From: Ignavibacteria bacterium
Lineage (GTDB): Bacteria > Bacteroidota > Ignavibacteria > Tepidaquicellales > Tepidaquicellaceae
DNA: 64,000 nucleotides
Assembly: GCA_016710985.1 (NCBI GenBank)
Contig: JADJTX010000014.1
Location: 81,829-145,828, forward strand
Direction: 5' to 3'
Shown: positions 18,071 to 26,644 of the stretch, piece after piece
Layout of the letters: the number at the start of each line of letters is the position of its first letter
How positions within the stretch are numbered: position 1 is the stretch's first letter
Position numbers and translations under genes: made by a program
Notes under the pieces: model-generated
Told to the model about the DNA's origin: nothing
Database searches by the model: none
What the model saw: the letters and a program-made list of their open reading frames with translations, nothing else

Positions 18071-19088
18071 TCAATCTTTCAATCAATTGGTTAAAGCTCA
18101 TTCCCTTTGCTGCAGCAGACTTTGGGACAAGTGATGTTTCAGTCATTCCTGGTAATGTATTGACTTCCAGACAATGCAACTCATTTTTCTCATCAAGAAT
18201 AAAATCAATTCTCGAATATACCGAACATCCTAAAATCCTGTGTGCCAGTAATGCATCTTCTTTTGCTTTCTTCTCAATTTCCTGAGGAATATCCGCTGGA
18301 CAAAAATATTCTGTCATGCCTTTTGTATACTTGTGCTCATAATCATAAAAACCTCCTTTTGGTCTTATCTCAACTATAGGATATGCTTCATCACCGATGA
18401 CAGGGACTGTAAGCTCCCGTCCTTTGATAAACTTTTCTACCAAAACCTTATCGGAATAACTGAAAGCAAGTTCAATTGATTTTCCAAGCTGAACATCTTC
18501 TACATCCGGCTGAACAATGGATAGCCCTACTGTGCTTCCCTCGTCATTAGGCTTTACTACACAAGGGTAGCCTATCGAATTTAAAATACTTTCACTTATT
18601 GCACTCAGATCCAGTTTTGAAGAATTCCTATTTAAAATGATCCAATCCGGAGTTTTTATTCCTGCAGATGTCAGAATGATCTTCGAAATATCCTTATCCA
18701 TTGCAAGTGCAGACGAAAATACATTTGAACCGGTATACTTAATTCCCCTGAGTTCAAGTATGGTCTGAAGCTTTCCGTCTTCACCAAACTTACCGTGCAC
18801 ACCCAAAAATGCCAGATCTGTATTGTCAAATATCTCGCTGTTAATACAGTCCAGAATTTTCTTGTTTGAAGACTCATGAATTTCGTCCAGCAGCTCTAAT
18901 GAAGGAGATTCTTTTTTGACTCCTGTCTTAAAGATCTCTTCCTCACTGACCATTTCATCACCGTTTATCGGATCTACCACTTTTACATCGTGTCCAAGAT
19001 CTCTTAATGCCTTAACTATACTTTTGCTTGAAGCAATGGAAACTTCTCTTTCGGCAGACGGTCCGCCCGTAATTAAAATAATATTCAA
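18045..19088 (-). CDS. ddl: D-alanine--D-alanine ligase
   Basis: 347-residue ATP-grasp ligase that makes the D-Ala-D-Ala dipeptide for peptidoglycan. The N-terminal GGPSAEREVSIASS motif (substrate Glu), FLGVHGKFGEDGKLQ, the KPNDEGSTVGLS phosphate-binding loop, LVEKFIKGRELTVPVIG and the metal-binding C-terminal CLEVNTLPGMTETSLVPKSA are all present. The gene overlaps the extended ftsB-like frame. It stands after a phosphohexomutase and a nucleotidyltransferase, consistent with a cell-wall precursor operon. Confidence 0.96.
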   Translation of the reverse strand: MNIILITGGPSAEREVSIASSKSIVKALRDLGHDVKVVDPINGDEMVSEEEIFKTGVKKESPSLELLDEIHESSNKKILDCINSEIFDNTDLAFLGVHGKFGEDGKLQTILELRGIKYTGSNVFSSALAMDKDISKIILTSAGIKTPDWIILNRNSSKLDLSAISESILNSIGYPCVVKPNDEGSTVGLSIVQPDVEDVQLGKSIELAFSYSDKVLVEKFIKGRELTVPVIGDEAYPIVEIRPKGGFYDYEHKYTKGMTEYFCPADIPQEIEKKAKEDALLAHRILGCSVYSRIDFILDEKNELHCLEVNTLPGMTETSLVPKSAAAKGMSFNQLIERLIELSLQKF

Positions 19089-19208
19089 ACGGTAAAAATT
19101 TAGATAATATACTGATTTAGGATAAGTATTAAAATGTTAAAGATTGGTTGATACGGTTAATTGTTGATTCACATGTTGAAGGAAAATTCTTAATTTTCTG
19201 CATTTTGT

Positions 19209-20597
19209 TTATTTTAAATCAGATTTGGTATGGCTCAATACATCATTTGCAATTTCCTCAGCTTCAGTCATTGATCCGGCTTCCGTGATTATTCGTATGA
19301 TCGGTTCAGTATTGGACTTTCTCATGTGTATCCAGTAATTTTTGAAGTCAATTTTCAATCCGTCGTTATTCCAAATCTTAATGACATTCTTATCATTCCT
19401 GTATTTCTTCTCTAATTCTTTCAGAATTTTGTCAGGATCTTTTAAATTTTCACGTTTTGTCTTTGAAATGAAATACCGGGGAAGCGAACTCTTGTATTCG
19501 CTTATTTTCTTTTTACTGTCGGCAAACTCATTTAATATCAGTACAATGCCGGCCAGCGAATCCCGTCCGTAATGAAGCTCTGGATATATCACCCCGCCGC
19601 TTCCCTCTCCTCCAATAACTGATTTATTCTTCTGCATTTCCTTCACTACGTTTATTTCACCTACAGGGCTTCTGAAAACCTTTCCATTGTTTTTCTTCGC
19701 TATGTCATCTATTGAACGTGTTGTTGACAAATTAACCGTTACATTTTTATTTTTTGAGCTTGTATTTTTTAAAACAAAATTTGATACTGCAGTTATTGTA
19801 TTCTCTTCGCTGAAAGGTTCGCCTTTTTCCGTTATCAATACCAGCCGGTCTGCATCAGGATCAACTGAGATTCCAAAGTCAGCTTTGTTTTTCTTTACTG
19901 CTTTTGAAAGCAGTTTAAGATTTTCCGGTATCGGCTCAGGCGTGTGAGGAAATTTTCCGCTTCCGTCACAAAAAAGTTTTATTACTTTACACCCTAATCT
20001 TTCCAGAAGCATCGGAACGATCACAGAACCGGATGAATTTACGGCATCTACTACGACCTTAAACTTTGCTTTCCTTATCTTATTCAGATTTAAAATCTTC
20101 AATTTCAAAACCTTTTCAACATGTCTGTCTAACCAGGTGAAATCATTCTCAGCAGGTATTAAATTTTCTATACCTGCAAACTTAAATTTTCCTTCATCTG
20201 CAATCTTTAAAAATTCCTCTACCTGCTTCTCATCAAGAAATGTTCCGTCCGGATTCAGAAACTTCAACCCGTTCCATATCTGAGGATTGTGTGATGCAGT
20301 AATGGAAATTCCGCCCGCACATTTCAGATCTTCGGTCGCTATCTGTACAGTAGGGGTCGGCGCTACTCCAATGTTAATGACTTCAAATCCACTCAAAGCA
20401 AGATTGCTCATGACCATTTGCTCAATTATATCTCCAAATATTCTCCCGTCTCTCCCAATAACTATCTTCAATTTTCCCCTGGAGTTTCTTCTGCAATATT
20501 CTGCAAATGCTGATGTGAACTTTGTTATGTTATGAGGAGTAAGGCTGTCACCTGTGATTCCTCTTATTCCCGAAACTGATGCTATTATGTCAGACAA
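19209..20597 (-). CDS. glmM: Phosphohexomutase, probably phosphoglucosamine mutase
   Basis: 462-residue alpha-D-phosphohexomutase. The catalytic phosphoserine is S102 in ITASHNPQIWNG, the magnesium loop is DPDADR (~243-248), the sugar-binding loop is GEGSGGVIYPE, and the C-terminal phosphate-binding segment is RKSNTEPIIRI. The family includes GlmM, ManB and Pgm. The arrangement next to a GlmU-like nucleotidyltransferase and ddl argues for glucosamine-6-P to glucosamine-1-P conversion in UDP-GlcNAc synthesis, but the substrate cannot be fixed from sequence alone. A repeat array separates it from the upstream gene. Confidence 0.85.
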   Translation of the reverse strand: MSDIIASVSGIRGITGDSLTPHNITKFTSAFAEYCRRNSRGKLKIVIGRDGRIFGDIIEQMVMSNLALSGFEVINIGVAPTPTVQIATEDLKCAGGISITASHNPQIWNGLKFLNPDGTFLDEKQVEEFLKIADEGKFKFAGIENLIPAENDFTWLDRHVEKVLKLKILNLNKIRKAKFKVVVDAVNSSGSVIVPMLLERLGCKVIKLFCDGSGKFPHTPEPIPENLKLLSKAVKKNKADFGISVDPDADRLVLITEKGEPFSEENTITAVSNFVLKNTSSKNKNVTVNLSTTRSIDDIAKKNNGKVFRSPVGEINVVKEMQKNKSVIGGEGSGGVIYPELHYGRDSLAGIVLILNEFADSKKKISEYKSSLPRYFISKTKRENLKDPDKILKELEKKYRNDKNVIKIWNNDGLKIDFKNYWIHMRKSNTEPIIRIITEAGSMTEAEEIANDVLSHTKSDLK

Positions 20598-20605
20598 ATT
20601 GTATA

Positions 20606-20734
20606 AAGTATTAAGTATTAAGTATTAAGTATTAAGTATTAATATATTTTGTAATTTTAACTCGTAACTCATTACTTGTAATTAGTAATTAGTAATTAGT
20701 AATTAGTAATTAGTAATTAGTAATTAGTAATTAG
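20606..20734. repeat. Period-7 arrays: AAGTATT x5 and GTAATTA x8
   Basis: AAGTATT repeats about five times at 20606-20642. After a stretch of GTAATTTTAACTCGTAACTC words, GTAATTA repeats about eight times at 20678-20734. The second array runs into the 3' end of the nucleotidyltransferase gene and encodes its last two residues (N-Y) and its stop. The word GTAATTA is the same one used in the 48.2-kb array. Confidence 0.9.
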
Positions 20735-21470
20735 AAAGTTCTTCAAGCTGCTCCATCGTATTTATTCCGCTAATCTCCACAACATCTTTCACCGGAAATG
20801 CTCCGATCTTTTTCCCGATGCTCCTGAAATATTTGAACACATCGGTCAGATAATATTCACCCTGTGCATTGTCCGTCTTCAGAGTTTTCAATGCTTCAAA
20901 TAATATTTTATTGTCTATGATATAAATCCCTGAGTTGATTTCTTTACACATCTTTTCTTCTGCAATACAGTCTTTTTCTTCACGTATGTCATAAAAATTT
21001 CCGTCTTTATCTCTAAGCACTCTGCCATACCCGGAGGGGTCATTAAATATCGCTGAGATTAAACTCGCATCGAAATTATTTTCATTATGAAATTTCAGGA
21101 ATGAATCAACTGTCTCATATTTAAGTAATGGGACATCACCGGAGAGAATAAGCACATCTCCGTCAAAATTTTCTAAGTGTTCTTTGGTTTGCATTACTGC
21201 ATGACCTGTCCCAAGCTGTTCATCCTGATGGGCAAACTCTATTTTACCGGTACTTTCAGGAAATTTTTCTGTAAGGTAATCCATTACTGAATGCTTTTGA
21301 TGACCGACAACGGGTATGATCATTTCGGAATTTATTTTTTCCGAAAGCTCTACAACATACTGTATCATTGGCTTTCCTTTAAGCTCATGCATGACCTTTG
21401 ACTTATCAGGGTTTCTCATTCGCTTGCCTTTACCGGCAGCCATGATGACAGTTACTAGTTTTTTACGCAT
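20724..21470 (-). CDS. NTP-transferase, GlmU N-terminal-like (UDP-sugar pyrophosphorylase)
   Basis: 248-residue nucleotidyltransferase resembling only the uridylyltransferase half of GlmU. Visible elements are the activator loop MAAGKGKRMRNPDKSKVMHEL, QLGTGHAVMQT, ILSGDVPLL, the GYGRVLRDKDG segment and NSGIYI. The hexapeptide acetyltransferase half of GlmU is missing. It could make UDP-GlcNAc from GlcNAc-1-P, working with the adjacent phosphohexomutase, if acetylation is done elsewhere. Its last two residues and stop fall in a GTAATTA array, so the natural C-terminus may have been overwritten by the repeat. Confidence 0.85.
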   Translation of the reverse strand: MRKKLVTVIMAAGKGKRMRNPDKSKVMHELKGKPMIQYVVELSEKINSEMIIPVVGHQKHSVMDYLTEKFPESTGKIEFAHQDEQLGTGHAVMQTKEHLENFDGDVLILSGDVPLLKYETVDSFLKFHNENNFDASLISAIFNDPSGYGRVLRDKDGNFYDIREEKDCIAEEKMCKEINSGIYIIDNKILFEALKTLKTDNAQGEYYLTDVFKYFRSIGKKIGAFPVKDVVEISGINTMEQLEELSNY

Positions 21471-21498
21471 TTAACTTTAAATTGGGTAAGGATAAAAA

Positions 21499-22374
21499 TT
21501 ATGCTGGAGTTTTTTTCTTTTGAAAAATAATATTATCTATGAGCCTTGTATTGCCGGTTTTTGCAGCGAGTGAGATCAGTATTTCTCCTTCGTATCCGCT
21601 CAGGTCCCTGATCTCATTCAGCAAATTATTATCCGTGACCTCATAATATTGTAATTCAAATCCGGGAGCTCTCTCCTTTAATACTTTTGTAACTTGTCGT
21701 TGAATTTCCTGAATGTCATTTACATTTTCACTCAATATCATTCTTTTACCTTCGGACAGAATAAAACTCAAAACAGCTGCTTTATTTTTTTCATCTTTAG
21801 TAAGGTATGCATTTCTGGAGCTCATTGCCAGACCGCTCTCTTCACGCATTGTTTCACAGATCACAGCTTCTGTATCTATATTAAGATCATCTATCATCTT
21901 TTTTATTATTACATTTTGCTGTGCATCTTTCTGACCTAAATATATTCTAACCGGTTTGACTGCGTTCAGCAATTTTATCACAACAGTAGCGACGCCTTCA
22001 AAATGTCCCGGCCGGAATTTCCCTTCAAGCTTTTCTGAAATATCTGAAACAGTAACTTTCGTAAATTGATTTTTACCGTACATTTCTTCTGTATCAGGGC
22101 TGAAGATATAATCAACACCTGCTTTTTCACAAATGTGATAATCTCTTGCAAAGTCCCTCGGATACTTGTCAAAATCCTCACCCTTCCCGAACTGAGTGGG
22201 ATTTACAAAGATACTCACAACTACAATTTCATTCTCATCTTTTGCTTTTAACATAAGAGAGACGTGCCCTTTATGAAGATATCCCATAGTCGGAACAAGA
22301 GCTACTTTTTTTCCTGTGCATTTGTAATAATCCGAAATATCCTGTATCGCAGAAATCTCTTTTATTACTTTCAT
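21499..22374 (-). CDS. panC: Pantothenate synthetase
   Basis: 291-residue pantoate--beta-alanine ligase, the last step of pantothenate (vitamin B5/CoA) synthesis. Motifs are PTMGYLHKGHVSLM (HIGH-like, residues ~28-41), VVSIFVNPTQFG, the FRPGHFEGVATVV segment, YLGQKDAQQ and MSSRNAYLT (KMSKS-like). Length is normal. Its start overlaps the accD stop by one base (TAATG), so accD and panC are translationally coupled. Confidence 0.96.
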   Translation of the reverse strand: MKVIKEISAIQDISDYYKCTGKKVALVPTMGYLHKGHVSLMLKAKDENEIVVVSIFVNPTQFGKGEDFDKYPRDFARDYHICEKAGVDYIFSPDTEEMYGKNQFTKVTVSDISEKLEGKFRPGHFEGVATVVIKLLNAVKPVRIYLGQKDAQQNVIIKKMIDDLNIDTEAVICETMREESGLAMSSRNAYLTKDEKNKAAVLSFILSEGKRMILSENVNDIQEIQRQVTKVLKERAPGFELQYYEVTDNNLLNEIRDLSGYEGEILISLAAKTGNTRLIDNIIFQKKKTPA

Positions 22375-23216
22375 TAATTTTTTATAAGATTGAGTATCCG
22401 GGCAAGTCTGTCTTTCAGATCTTTGCGGTTTACTATGAAGTCTATAAAGCCGTGCTCAAGCAAAAACTCTGCACGCTGAAATCCTTCAGGAAGGTCTTTA
22501 CCTGTAGCCTGTTTCACTACTCTCGGTCCGGCAAATGCAATCAGAGCTTTTGGCTCGGCAATGTTAAAATCACCAAGCATTGAAAAAGATGCTGTCGTGC
22601 CGCCTGTAGTAGGGTTTGTCAGAATTGAGATATACGGAATTTTCATTTCGTCAAGCTTTGCCAGCTTTGTACTTGTCTTTGCAAGCTGCATAAGGGAAAT
22701 TGCACCCTCCATCATCCTTGCCCCGCCGCTTGAAGAAATAATTATCAGCGCATATTTTGTCTTGATTCACTTGTCTATAGCACGGCTGATCTTTTCCCCG
22801 ACCACACTTCCCATGCTTCCGCCTATAAATCCGAAATCCATGCATCCGATTACAACGTCTATTCCATTTAACTTTCCGGTTCCTGTTCTGATTGCATCAT
22901 ATAATTCAGTGCTTTTAATTGTTTCCTCAAGACGTTTCTTATAAGGCTTTGTATCCTCAAAATCGAGAGGATCAATAGACCGTATTTTTCTATCCATCTC
23001 TTTAAATGAATTTTCATCTAAAAGAATGCTGAAATATTCTTCGCTTCCGATTCTGAAGTGATGTGAACATTTTGTACAGAGGTAAAGATTTGACTCCCAC
23101 TGTTTCTTATGCATCATCTCACCGCATTCAGGACACTTGATCCAGGTGCCGTCCGGCACATCTTTTTTTTGTGTCTCAGTAGCAATGTTTTCCTTTGATC
23201 TCTTAAACCAGGCCAT
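22374..23216 (-). CDS. accD: Acetyl-CoA carboxylase carboxyltransferase subunit beta, interrupted by one in-frame TGA
   Basis: Two ORFs (22767-23216 and 22374-22715) are in the same frame, separated only by a TGA at 22767-22769. Reading through gives one normal AccD of about 280 residues: N-terminal zinc ribbon (C28, C31, C47, C50), then KISRAIDK-stop-IKTKYALIII, SSGGARMMEGAISLMQ and PYISILTNPTTGG, ending in the carboxyl-biotin/acyl-CoA domain (IAFAGPRVV). A TCA serine codon would fit the TGA position. AccD with AccA transfers CO2 from biotin to acetyl-CoA, giving malonyl-CoA. The gene is essential, and TGA is an ordinary stop elsewhere in the window (for example ddl). A sequence error or a population variant is therefore likelier than recoding. 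Confidence 0.85.
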
Positions 23217-23282
23217 ATATTTTTTTGTATGTGAAAATACTCAAGATTAATTTCAAAATAAAATCATAATTCAGGATGCAGA

Positions 23283-23954
23283 TTATTTACTCACCGGGAA
23301 AAAATCTTTCATATAGAAAGGCTCAGAATTTCCGAAATCACTGAAATTGTTTTTACTGATATAATCTTCTGTTAAATTGTATTGCGACTCTAAATTTGAA
23401 AAGCCGGAAACATCGGTAAGCTTTTTGATGTAACCTTTTTCAATATACGGCTCCCATTCATTGATAACAAATACGTGATCACCAACAAGAATATTCTCAA
23501 GTACACCGGTCTTATAATCTGATATCCGGTTCAGGATCTGATGCTCAACTCTGTATCTGCAAAAATAAAACTCTCGTGTCTTTGTATTGGAAAATATCAG
23601 GGAGATAATTTCTTTTTCAGCTGCTCCTGAAAAATTTAATTTAAACTTATTGGCAACTATATCTAATGCAGGGATCTCAATCAGTTTACTTTGTAAAGCA
23701 AAACAAATCCCCTTCGCTATGGCAGACCCGATCCGCAATCCCGTGAATGACCCCGGTCCATTTGACAAACTCACATATTCAATTTCCTTAAGATCAATTT
23801 TCTTTTCAATAAAAGCTTTGTTAATGAAATATGTCAGCGCATCGGCATTGTGTTTCTGATCAAGCTCTTCCTCTATTAATAGCTTAGAACTTTTTTGATG
23901 ACCATAACCAAACTCAATCTTTTTCGACGAACTGTCTATTAATAGTATTCCCAA
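23283..23954 (-). CDS. tsaB: tRNA threonylcarbamoyladenosine synthesis protein TsaB
   Basis: 223-residue ASKHA-fold protein. The N-terminal ILLIDSSSKKIEFGY phosphate-1-like motif, HNADALTYFI and the diagnostic LSNGPGSFTGLRIGSAIAKGICFA are present. TsaB acts as the TsaD partner that supports t6A37 formation on ANN-reading tRNAs, together with TsaE encoded just upstream. It lacks the metal-binding motifs of TsaD, as expected. AT-rich simple repeats separate it from tsaE. Confidence 0.93.
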   Translation of the reverse strand: MGILLIDSSSKKIEFGYGHQKSSKLLIEEELDQKHNADALTYFINKAFIEKKIDLKEIEYVSLSNGPGSFTGLRIGSAIAKGICFALQSKLIEIPALDIVANKFKLNFSGAAEKEIISLIFSNTKTREFYFCRYRVEHQILNRISDYKTGVLENILVGDHVFVINEWEPYIEKGYIKKLTDVSGFSNLESQYNLTEDYISKNNFSDFGNSEPFYMKDFFPVSK

Positions 23955-24032
23955 CTCGTAATTAATAATTAATAATTAACAATTAAGAATGAATGATGAA
24001 TGAATGAATTAATTATTAATTAATAATTATTA
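23955..24032. repeat. AT-rich TAATTAATAATTA-type simple repeat
   Basis: Imperfect repeats of AATTAAT/AATAATT with an embedded GAATGAAT stretch lie between tsaE and tsaB. They encode the last residues (I-I-N-N-Y) and the stop of tsaE. Confidence 0.75.
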
Positions 24033-24463
24033 ATTATTCTTTCATTTTCCCTTTCCCCATGCTCAAAAAAAACTTTCTTCATATTCCCTTTAAAATATTC
24101 ATTCGCAATCTCAGCCCACTCAATAAGGCAAACTGAATCATCATTCACATAGCTGTCTAATCCGATTTCTTTAAGCTCACTCGTATCTTTCAGTCTGTAC
24201 AGATCAAAGTGATTTATGCTGATCGTCTTACCCGTTCTGTCATCAATGCCTTTATATTCATTTACAATTATAAACGTTGGACTGTTCACAGGATCACATA
24301 CATTGAAGTATTTACAGATGCCTTTAACGAATTGCGTCTTACCTGAACCGAGATTACCGAATAATCCAACTATATCATTTGCCTTAAGATTTTTTGCAAA
24401 TTCATATCCTGCTGAAATTGTCTCTTCTGACGAATTTGAGATTAATTTCATTTCTTTTGACAA
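24020..24463 (-). CDS. tsaE: tRNA threonylcarbamoyladenosine synthesis ATPase TsaE
   Basis: 147-residue P-loop ATPase of the TsaBDE complex. Walker A is GNLGSGKTQFVKG (~36-48). SPTFIIVNEY, HFDLYRL (the family's H-D-Y-R motif) and CLIEWAE near the C-terminus identify the family. It hydrolyses ATP to reset TsaBD during tRNA t6A synthesis. Its C-terminal residues RIINNY are encoded by the following AT repeat. It begins 21 bp after porX, in the same transcription direction. Confidence 0.94.
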   Translation of the reverse strand: MSKEMKLISNSSEETISAGYEFAKNLKANDIVGLFGNLGSGKTQFVKGICKYFNVCDPVNSPTFIIVNEYKGIDDRTGKTISINHFDLYRLKDTSELKEIGLDSYVNDDSVCLIEWAEIANEYFKGNMKKVFFEHGERENERIINNY

Positions 24464-24484
24464 TATCCGGAATCAGTTTTAAAG

Positions 24485-26089
24485 TTATTTAGGATCTAAA
24501 GTAATTACCGGTAAAATCATTTCATCCATCGATATTCCGCCGTGCTGAAAAGTATCGTTATATTTATCAAGATATTTATGATAATCAGTCGGGTAAACAA
24601 AATAAAAATCTTCCTTGGCTATTATGTAATTCACAACTCCGTTTCGTTTTGGAAGTTTGAACTCTAAAGGATTTCTCACGAATATGGCATGTCGCGAATC
24701 AGCTTTTACATTTCTTCCGCATTTGTACCTGAGATTAGTTGACGTATCCCTGTCCCCCATCGCCTTTACACCGTGAAGACACCGTATGCTTCCGTGATCT
24801 GTTGTTATTATAATTTTCACATCCTTCCTCGTCGAGAGCTGTCTCAGCATTCCGAAAAAAGAAGAGTGCTCAAACCAGGATTCTGTAAGTGAACGGTAAG
24901 CGGATTCATCCGGAGCAATTTCCTTTAATATAGGATTATCACTTCTTGAGTGTGCAATCATGTCCACAAAATTTATTACAATAGCGTTGAGATGATTCTG
25001 AGTATATGACATGATCTTACTTTCAATTCCGCGCCCGAAATTTGAATCCATTATCTTGGTATATTTGACTTCATTTCTTAATTTGATCCTTCTTCTTTCA
25101 AGAAGCTTCATGAGAAAATCTTTTTCATAGTTGTTCTTGCTGTTCTCATCATCGTCATTTTTCTTCCATAGCTCAGGATAATGCTGTTCTATCTCAGACG
25201 GAAATAATCCGGAGAAAATTGCGTTCCTGCTGTACGGTGTAGCAGTCGGCAATATTGAATAATGATAGTCTTTGCTGATCTTGAAGTATTCATAAAGATA
25301 TTTCTCCATCACCATCCATTGATCCATTCTCATACAATCAATCACAAACAGGAATACCGACTTGTCGCTGCTCAATTCGGGAATTACAAATTTATCAACG
25401 ATCTCATTTGAGAGAGTAGGTTTATCTGTCTTTGAGTTAACCCAGTTCAGATAATTTTTATCAACATACTTTGAAAACTCGGTATTACAGTCTCTTTTTT
25501 GTGTTAATATAGTTTCTTTCAATCCAAGGTTCGGATGTTCGTCGAGCTCAATTTCCCATTGAGTCATCTTCAGATGAATATCGATCCATTCCTGCCAGGT
25601 CGGACTTTCCATCATAGCCATCGAGATCTTATTGAACTCCTGTATGTAATCTTTTGATACCTGAGACCCGGTTAACTTTTTTGTTTCAAGCATTTTTTTA
25701 CAGACGAGCAGAAGCTGTGTGGGATTTACAGGTTTGATAAGATAGTCCGAGATCTTATTTCCTATCGCATCTTCCATAAGGCTTTCGGTTTCATTCTTCG
25801 TAACCATTACTACAGGCAGGCTAGGCTTTAAATCCTTGATCTCCAAAAGCGTCTGCAGACCTCCCATTCCTGTCATCATCTCATCAAGAAAGACGAGATC
25901 AAAATCGTTATCTTTAATAAGGTTGACGCCGTCTTCACCGTTTGTCGCTTCCTTCACATTATAGCCCTTTTGCTTGAGGAACATAATATTTGATTTGAGG
26001 GACTCAATTTCATCATCTACCCAAAGTATATTATTCTTTTCTTTGAATCCGTTGAGTACGTCTGAACTACTTTGCGTTTTATTTTGCAT
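24485..26089 (-). CDS. porX: PorX-type response regulator with PglZ domain
   Basis: 534-residue two-domain regulator. Residues ~20-140 are a receiver domain with acidic pair DD25-26, phospho-acceptor D69 (VFLDEMM), and the switch Thr/Lys of VMVTKNE. Residues ~245-534 match a PglZ/alkaline-phosphatase-superfamily domain (FLFVIDCMRMDQW, SRNAIFSGLFPSE, VINFVDMIAHSRSD, IIITTDHGS). This architecture is that of PorX, which with the PorY kinase controls T9SS genes in Bacteroidota through an ECF sigma factor. The call fits the three T9SS-sorted proteins in the window. No porY was identified nearby. It opens the minus-strand run, with AAAGGAAA before the ATG. Confidence 0.9.
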   Translation of the reverse strand: MQNKTQSSSDVLNGFKEKNNILWVDDEIESLKSNIMFLKQKGYNVKEATNGEDGVNLIKDNDFDLVFLDEMMTGMGGLQTLLEIKDLKPSLPVVMVTKNETESLMEDAIGNKISDYLIKPVNPTQLLLVCKKMLETKKLTGSQVSKDYIQEFNKISMAMMESPTWQEWIDIHLKMTQWEIELDEHPNLGLKETILTQKRDCNTEFSKYVDKNYLNWVNSKTDKPTLSNEIVDKFVIPELSSDKSVFLFVIDCMRMDQWMVMEKYLYEYFKISKDYHYSILPTATPYSRNAIFSGLFPSEIEQHYPELWKKNDDDENSKNNYEKDFLMKLLERRRIKLRNEVKYTKIMDSNFGRGIESKIMSYTQNHLNAIVINFVDMIAHSRSDNPILKEIAPDESAYRSLTESWFEHSSFFGMLRQLSTRKDVKIIITTDHGSIRCLHGVKAMGDRDTSTNLRYKCGRNVKADSRHAIFVRNPLEFKLPKRNGVVNYIIAKEDFYFVYPTDYHKYLDKYNDTFQHGGISMDEMILPVITLDPK

Positions 26090-26402
26090 TTCGGTTTCCT
26101 TTCGCTTTTTACTCTTTGTTTAAAATAGAAAAAGTAAAATGTCAGTCATGTTTTCTAAATTAATTATTTTATGAATTCTGTTTTGAATTTAGCTATTTAA
26201 TAAATCTATTAAAAGTCATTCAATTGTTTAAAGCCGGATCTCTGTAATTAGTTGATAGCTGAGCTTAGATGTAAAAAAGTAGAGAAAGTTTAAATAGGTA
26301 AGAATTTAATTTTAGAATTCTGACTGGGTATACTCGATAAGTTGTAAAAAGTTATTAAACGATTAAAACGATGGCATCGTGCTTTTTGATGCAATCAATG
26401 AA
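26090..26402. other. Upstream region of porX; no gene seen
   Basis: AT-rich leader and spacer between porX and a small lipoprotein ORF. A purine-rich ribosome-binding segment (AAAGGAAA) lies just before the porX start. No convincing hairpin, riboswitch or promoter box was recognised. Confidence 0.4.
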
Positions 26403-26534
26403 TCAACAGTTTTGGCATTGAGATTCAGGACACAATCCTAAATTTAATTCAACAGATCCGGATTGATTTTTAGAATGTTCGTTTTGCTCACATCCGATAA
26501 TAAAGGCAAAGACAATTATAAATGTAAATTTCAT
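26403..26534 (-). CDS. Small lipoprotein, 43 residues
   Basis: A short frame from ATG 26534 to TGA 26403. It opens with a classic lipoprotein signal (MKFTFIIVFAFIIGC), with the lipidated Cys at position 15 in the lipobox IIGC. The mature part is only 28 residues and ends in a Cys-rich tail (CPESQCQNC), which suggests disulphides or metal binding. It lies between the kdp histidine kinase gene and porX. No ribosome-binding site stronger than AT-rich sequence is visible. The function is unknown, and the frame is short enough that chance cannot be excluded. Confidence 0.5.
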   Translation of the reverse strand: MKFTFIIVFAFIIGCEQNEHSKNQSGSVELNLGLCPESQCQNC

Positions 26535-26576
26535 AATTATAATAATTAATACTCGCGCGATTAGATTAGAACTTAT

Positions 26577-26640
26577 TAATTACTCATTACTCATTACTCA
26601 TTACCCAATACCCAATACTCAATACCCAATACTCAATACT
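26577..26640. repeat. Heptamer array ATTACTC/AATACCC
   Basis: ATTACTC repeats three times. It then changes to ATTACCC, AATACCC and AATACTC words, ending four bases before the stop codon of the histidine kinase gene (minus strand). The same AATACCC word forms the array at 59515-59561, which again lies next to a minus-strand stop codon. Confidence 0.85.
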
Positions 26641-26644
26641 TTCA

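Noticed and set aside
22767..22769. TGA recoded as an amino acid
   Set aside because: TGA ends ddl, the corrected beta-barrel gene and others normally, so only a local error or readthrough remains.
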